Part shown: in pieces, positions 12,343 to 15,962 of the stretch
Numbering within the stretch: position 1 is the stretch's first letter
Layout: each line of letters opens with the position of its first letter
Source of the DNA: an uncultured Bacilli bacterium
Lineage (GTDB): Bacteria; Bacillota_I; Bacilli_A; RF39; UBA660
Direction of reading: 5' to 3'
DNA: 15,962 nt
NCBI GenBank assembly: GCA_910579535.1
Contig: CAJTUR010000031.1
Location: 1 to 15,962, forward strand
The notes under the pieces: generated by a model
Told to the model about the DNA's origin: nothing
The model's input: the letters and a program-made list of their open reading frames with translations, nothing else
The model's database searches: none
Position numbers and translations under genes: made by a program

Positions 12343-13431
12343 ATGTATGTGAATGGTCACGACATATTTATAATCGTATTTATAACTTTTTTAAGTAGTT
12401 TAATATTAACACCAATAGTTGAAAAAGTAGCGCGACACGTAAAAGCCCTAGATTATCCAAATAAAAGACGTTTAAATAAAATTCCCATGCCAACTATGGG
12501 AGGACTTGCTATCTTCTTATCTTTTATGCTTGGCTATATGTTATACGCACGAAGTAGTATCCAAATGCTTTCCATTTTAATCGGAAGTTTTCTTTTAATT
12601 CTTATGGGAATGATTGATGATATTAATCCAATTAAAGCAAAATATCAATTAGTCGTTCAATTAGCTTCCGCCGCCATCATTGCTTTTTATGGCGGAATTA
12701 CATTAGATTATGTCAGTATTTTAGGCGTAAACATCACGTTTTTAGCTCCATGGAGCTACATCATCACCATTATAATAATCGTTTCAATCATTAACGCTAT
12801 AAACTTATCCGATGGTTTAGATGGCTTATCATCAGGAATTAGTTCTATTTACTTTTTAACCATCGCTATCATAGCTTTTATTATGAATGCTAAAGAAGGA
12901 TTAGACACCACTTTATCTTTAATTATGCTAGGTTCAACTTGGGGATTTTTAGTTTATAATTTTCCTCCCGCAAGAATTTATGTAGGAGACACAGGAAGCA
13001 ACTTTTTAGGTTTTATCATTGCTGTCATTGCTCTTTTAGGATATAAAACCGCTACCTTTACTTCTTTAATTATTCCTCTTTTAATATTAGCAACCCCACT
13101 AATTGATGTCTTTTTTTCTATAATTAGAAGAATTTTAAAAGGTCAAAACCCCTTTAATACGCCTGATAAAGAACATTTTCACCATCAACTTCTTAAAATG
13201 AAATTCTCGACACGCTCATCTCTTTTAATTATCTATGCCATTGATATCCTCTTTGCCGCTGTATCTATTTTTTATGCTTTAGGGGATACCTATTACGCTA
13301 TATTTATCTATATTGGTCTTATGATTGTATTCTTATTTATTGTTTTAAAAACCGATATATTATTTAAAAGAAGTAAGGAGTCCAAAGATGAAAATAAAAA
13401 AACTCATCGCTCAAAATCGAGAAATCATTAG
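12343..13431 (+). CDS. tagO: Undecaprenyl-phosphate GlcNAc-1-phosphate transferase (TagO/WecA family)
   Basis: A polyprenyl-phosphate hexose-1-phosphate transferase that starts a lipid-linked glycopolymer (wall teichoic acid or capsule) at the inner membrane face. It has about ten transmembrane segments. Family motifs in order: LDYPNKRRLNKIPMPTMGGL (residues 36-55), IDDINPIKAK with Asp92/Asp93 (Mg and substrate), NLSDGLDGLSSG (154-165) with Asp157/Asp160, YNFPPARIYVGDTGSNFLGF (205-224) and HFHHQL (278-283). HxHH and the single long chain fit TagO/WecA better than MraY, but the sugar cannot be proved. The start is ATG 12343, giving 362 residues, because the upstream in-frame ATG (12322) lies in the -10 box and GGAAGTGG sits 5 bases before 12343. 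The C-terminus is Lys/Arg-rich and overlaps gtrA by 44 bp. Confidence 0.92.
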   Translation: MYVNGHDIFIIVFITFLSSLILTPIVEKVARHVKALDYPNKRRLNKIPMPTMGGLAIFLSFMLGYMLYARSSIQMLSILIGSFLLILMGMIDDINPIKAKYQLVVQLASAAIIAFYGGITLDYVSILGVNITFLAPWSYIITIIIIVSIINAINLSDGLDGLSSGISSIYFLTIAIIAFIMNAKEGLDTTLSLIMLGSTWGFLVYNFPPARIYVGDTGSNFLGFIIAVIALLGYKTATFTSLIIPLLILATPLIDVFFSIIRRILKGQNPFNTPDKEHFHHQLLKMKFSTRSSLLIIYAIDILFAAVSIFYALGDTYYAIFIYIGLMIVFLFIVLKTDILFKRSKESKDENKKTHRSKSRNH

Positions 13432-13813
13432 TTATCTTATAGTAGGCTTATTAACAACCCTTGTAAGTTTAAGTACCTATTTTATTTGTACACATACCTT
13501 TTTAAATCCAGAAGATGCGTTTGAAATTCAAATCGCTAATCTCATTTCTTGGTTTTTTTCAGTAACATTTGCTTATATAACCAATCGTATATTTGTATTT
13601 AAAAGTCAATCAAAAAATTATATAAAAGAAATTTTTAGTTTTTTTACCTCACGAATGGCAACACTTTTAATGGATATGGGAATCATGTTTTTTATTGTAA
13701 CGTTAATGCACTATAACGATGGAATAGGGAAATTAATCAGCCAAGTGGTTGTGATAGTTGCTAATTATGTCTTAAGTAAAGTATTTGTTTTTAAAGGAGA
13801 AAAAACGAAATGA
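13388..13813 (+). CDS. GtrA-like membrane protein (lipid-linked sugar flippase family), 141 aa
   Basis: A GtrA family protein; members are small four-helix membrane proteins thought to move polyprenyl-phosphate-linked sugars across the membrane. The length is typical. Four hydrophobic segments: about 15-35, 47-67, 84-107 and 115-134. The family hallmarks are YLIVGLLTTLVSLSTYF near the start, the ITNRIFVF loop after helix 2 and the closing NYVLSKVFVF. It is preceded by AAGGAG (13375-13380) inside the end of the upstream gene, and its TGA stop overlaps the next ATG in ATGA, so all three genes are translationally coupled. It probably supplies a sugar donor for glycan decoration; donor and acceptor are unknown. 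Confidence 0.9.
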   Translation: MKIKKLIAQNREIISYLIVGLLTTLVSLSTYFICTHTFLNPEDAFEIQIANLISWFFSVTFAYITNRIFVFKSQSKNYIKEIFSFFTSRMATLLMDMGIMFFIVTLMHYNDGIGKLISQVVVIVANYVLSKVFVFKGEKTK

Positions 13814-15900
13814 AATGGATAAAAAATAACTTATTAACTTTAGGAATCTTGTTCCTCTCATTCATCCACTTATACACACCGCTATTTTTTAAAAACAATC
13901 ATTTTTCTTTAGTTGTTAACACCAGTTGTTTCTTAATCGTACTGATTTATTTATTAAAAAAAACAAATCATCAGAAAGTGATTTTTTTCTTAATAGGTTA
14001 TTTTTTAATAGAAGTCATTTACTTAATTACAATAAAAGGGTCTTTTTTTATAAACGTTTCTCAAGTTTTAACCTTTTTTTCCCTTCCTTTGTTTATCCTG
14101 TTTTTTTCAAATCTTCCTAAAAAAGCAAATCATCATCAAATAACGTTTCTCTTTGTCTTCTTTTTTATTCTTTCCTTATTTTTACAAAACGGTGACGAAC
14201 TTAATCTATTAAATTTAATTTTTTTACCCTTTATTTTAACTTACGCTTTTAAAAGCCATAGTTATCTTTTAAAAATGATGCTTTTTGTTTTAATTTTTTT
14301 AACAACATTAAGAGCTAAAAATACCCTTTATACGATTAGTTTATTAACAATAATTGTTCTTTTCTGTTTCATCAATTATAAAAAAATTCTAAAAAGTATA
14401 AAAAAGAACGAATTAAAAAGTTTAGTCTTTCTAGCTATGCTCCTAGGAATTATAGCTTTATCTATACCAAATATAGAGGGAATGTCATTAATTAAAGAAA
14501 AAACTTTTTCCAATCTTTTTAGCGAATTAGACTTATCTTCTAGTTCTATTTTATTAGGGGGGCATTTTTCTTTACAGAATAACAATGACGCCTTAAATCT
14601 TTTCGCTTCTTTAGGAGGAATCGGGTGTTTAGTTTATACCTTCCTTCTTATTTATATCTTTATAAAAATCAAAAGATTTAAAAATAATAAACTTGCTTTA
14701 AGTTGTTTCTTGGTTTTATCTTTCGTTACAAAGAACACCCTAACCAATCCTTTCTTAATTCTTTTATTATCTTTTTTATTTCTTAAAATAGATAAAAAGA
14801 AAGAAGACAAAGATGTTCTTCTCGTATCGAATATGTATCCAAGTCTTAAATACCCACATTATGGAATATTTGTTAAAAACACCTATGATTTACTTATCAA
14901 CAATAGCTATAAAGTGGATTTAGTCGTAATGCATAAACAAGACAGTTTCATAAATAAATTCCTTTCTTATTTAAAACTCGTATCTTTCTCCTTTTTTAAA
15001 GCCATTTTTAATAATTACAATTACATTTATGTCCACTTTGCTTCTCATTCACCTATCGGTGTTTTCCTTCCTTATCTTTTTTCTAAAGAAACAAAGTTGG
15101 TCATGAATACACATGGTAACGATATAGTCCCAGATCAAAAAGAAGACGAGCGCTATTTATTTATTAGTCGTCTTTCAATAAAATTAGCGGACGTCGTGGT
15201 AGCCCCTTCCTTTTATTTTAAAAACATTTTATTAAGAAAATACAACGTGCCAAAAAATAAACTAGTCGTGTACCCATCAGGTGGAGTCGACATCGTAAAA
15301 TTTCATAAAATACCAAAAAAGGAAGCCCAAAAAAAATTAAATTTGGATAGCAAAACAAAGTACTTTGCATTTGTAGGACGCATTGAAAAAGACAAAGGCT
15401 ACGATACTTTAATAAAAGCGATGAATCATTTGAAAAAAAAGGAAAAACTAAAGAACATAAAATTTATCCTTGTCGGAAGCGGTCGAGAAGAGAATCAACT
15501 GAATGATTTAATAAAAAAATATAAGCTTGAAAAAAGCATCATTAGAAAACCTCTAGTTGACCAGCAAGAACTCGTTTATATCTATAATAGTGTCGAAGCT
15601 TTGGTTTACCCAACAAGAAGAAAAAGTGAAAGTTTAGGTCTTACAGGATTAGAAGCGATGGCTTGTGAAACCTTAGTCATTGGTAGCAATAAGTATGGTC
15701 CTAGCGATTACCTAAAAAATAACGAAAACAGTCTCACCTTTAATCCATCAGATGATTTAGAAGTAGCAGATAAAATAATAGAAGCTTTAAATATGAGCGA
15801 AAAAGAAAAAAATAAATTAACTAACAAGGGACGTAAGACCGCACTTAGCTACAGTTTAGAAAATACAAAAGCACTATTTTTAAGTATATTTAAAAATTAA
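13810..15900 (+). CDS. Fusion: O-antigen-ligase-like membrane domain plus GT4 glycosyltransferase, 696 aa
   Basis: A two-part protein. Residues 1 to about 330 are a polytopic membrane domain with about ten hydrophobic segments, ending in ASLGGIGCLVYTFLLIYIF and a TLTNPFLI segment, resembling Wzy/ligase-like proteins and the gene at 7887. From about residue 334 a GT-B fold, GT4-type glycosyltransferase begins (DVLLVSNMYPSLKYPHYG): NTHGND in the N-terminal lobe, then FVGRIEKDKGYDTL (Gly523, Arg524), FILVGSG and the E-x7-E donor motif Glu607/Glu615 in ESLGLTGLE. GT4 enzymes use nucleotide sugars in the cytoplasm, so one chain would join a cytoplasmic sugar-adding domain to a membrane glycan-handling domain. 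No stop or frame change lies at the junction. Its ATG overlaps the gtrA stop by 4 bp. No clear terminator follows before the IS end. Confidence 0.85.
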   Translation: MKWIKNNLLTLGILFLSFIHLYTPLFFKNNHFSLVVNTSCFLIVLIYLLKKTNHQKVIFFLIGYFLIEVIYLITIKGSFFINVSQVLTFFSLPLFILFFSNLPKKANHHQITFLFVFFFILSLFLQNGDELNLLNLIFLPFILTYAFKSHSYLLKMMLFVLIFLTTLRAKNTLYTISLLTIIVLFCFINYKKILKSIKKNELKSLVFLAMLLGIIALSIPNIEGMSLIKEKTFSNLFSELDLSSSSILLGGHFSLQNNNDALNLFASLGGIGCLVYTFLLIYIFIKIKRFKNNKLALSCFLVLSFVTKNTLTNPFLILLLSFLFLKIDKKKEDKDVLLVSNMYPSLKYPHYGIFVKNTYDLLINNSYKVDLVVMHKQDSFINKFLSYLKLVSFSFFKAIFNNYNYIYVHFASHSPIGVFLPYLFSKETKLVMNTHGNDIVPDQKEDERYLFISRLSIKLADVVVAPSFYFKNILLRKYNVPKNKLVVYPSGGVDIVKFHKIPKKEAQKKLNLDSKTKYFAFVGRIEKDKGYDTLIKAMNHLKKKEKLKNIKFILVGSGREENQLNDLIKKYKLEKSIIRKPLVDQQELVYIYNSVEALVYPTRRKSESLGLTGLEAMACETLVIGSNKYGPSDYLKNNENSLTFNPSDDLEVADKIIEALNMSEKEKNKLTNKGRKTALSYSLENTKALFLSIFKN

Positions 15901-15914
15901 ATAAAAAGACAAGT

Positions 15915-15962
15915 TGAACTGAACCCCAAAAGTTGGACAGTTTTAAATAGTTTTTAATTAGA
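15915..15962. mobile_element. IS3-family insertion sequence, one terminus (partial)
   Basis: TGAACTGAACCCCAAAAGTTGGACA (from 15915) matches the well-known terminal inverted repeat style of IS3-family elements of the IS150/IS3 groups, which start with TG and carry CCCCAAAAGTTGGAC. The element continues past the right edge, so neither transposase ORF nor the other end is visible. It sits 14 bp after the glycosyltransferase stop codon, so that gene is intact. AGT or AAGT (15911-15914) may be the target duplication. Confidence 0.8.

Noticed and set aside
14790..14820. Frameshift or missed stop creating the ligase-GT4 fusion
   Set aside because: The frame is open and codon use is uniform across the junction, with a Lys-rich linker; no start codon with a ribosome binding site is seen for a separate glycosyltransferase gene.

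Overview
The window looks like chromosome from a very AT-rich, Gram-positive-type member of the Bacillota (Bacilli/Erysipelotrichia-like, near the mollicute branch). Four things point there: A/T-saturated coding sequence, B. subtilis-like promoters and Shine-Dalgarno sites, an LCP/TagO/glucosaminidase envelope gene set, and an unusually short 5S rRNA (about 104 nt), a size known from mollicutes. The organism still has a wall. TGA is a normal stop codon, because two genes end in ATGA overlaps with the next gene, so this is not a mycoplasma using genetic code 4. The species cannot be named from sequence alone.

Layout. Positions 1-238 hold the 3' end of a 23S rRNA gene, a processing hairpin, a complete short 5S rRNA and a terminator. 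Positions 289-1933 hold two single genes: an unrecognised 133-residue protein and an alpha/beta-hydrolase of the Mbeg1-like/DUF2974 type. Positions 1964-4533 hold the t6A tRNA-modification set: tsaE on its own promoter, then a tightly overlapping tsaB-rimI-tsaD operon. A small membrane protein follows (4581-4931). Next come two minus-strand genes: a hexapeptide-repeat acetyltransferase (5103-5633) and a large LCP glycopolymer transferase with a PASTA domain (5681-7732). The rest is plus-strand envelope biogenesis: an O-antigen-ligase/polymerase-like membrane protein (7887-9071); a secreted glucosaminidase with a C-terminal dockerin, followed 8 bp later by a membrane-anchored surface protein with Ig/cadherin-like domains (9175-12242); and an operon of TagO/WecA-like transferase, GtrA-like flippase and a ligase-like/GT4 glycosyltransferase fusion (12343-15900). 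The window ends inside one end of an IS3-family insertion sequence.

How they work together. TagO/WecA would start an undecaprenyl-linked glycan. GtrA and the GT4 domain would supply or add sugars, the two ligase-like membrane proteins would polymerise or transfer the glycan, the LCP protein would attach it to peptidoglycan, and the acetyltransferase could decorate it. The glucosaminidase would remodel the wall. A shared 18-bp direct-repeat site, ATTGAC-N5-AYTGACA, lies upstream of both the lcp/ligase divergent promoters and the glucosaminidase promoter, and may co-regulate them.

Sequence style. Most genes have a -10 box (often extended, TGN-TAWAAT) only 15-27 nt before the start codon, which implies very short 5' leaders. 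Several terminator hairpins lie across the stop codon of the gene they end. Both window ends are multicopy sequences (rRNA, IS), as expected for a complete short-read contig.
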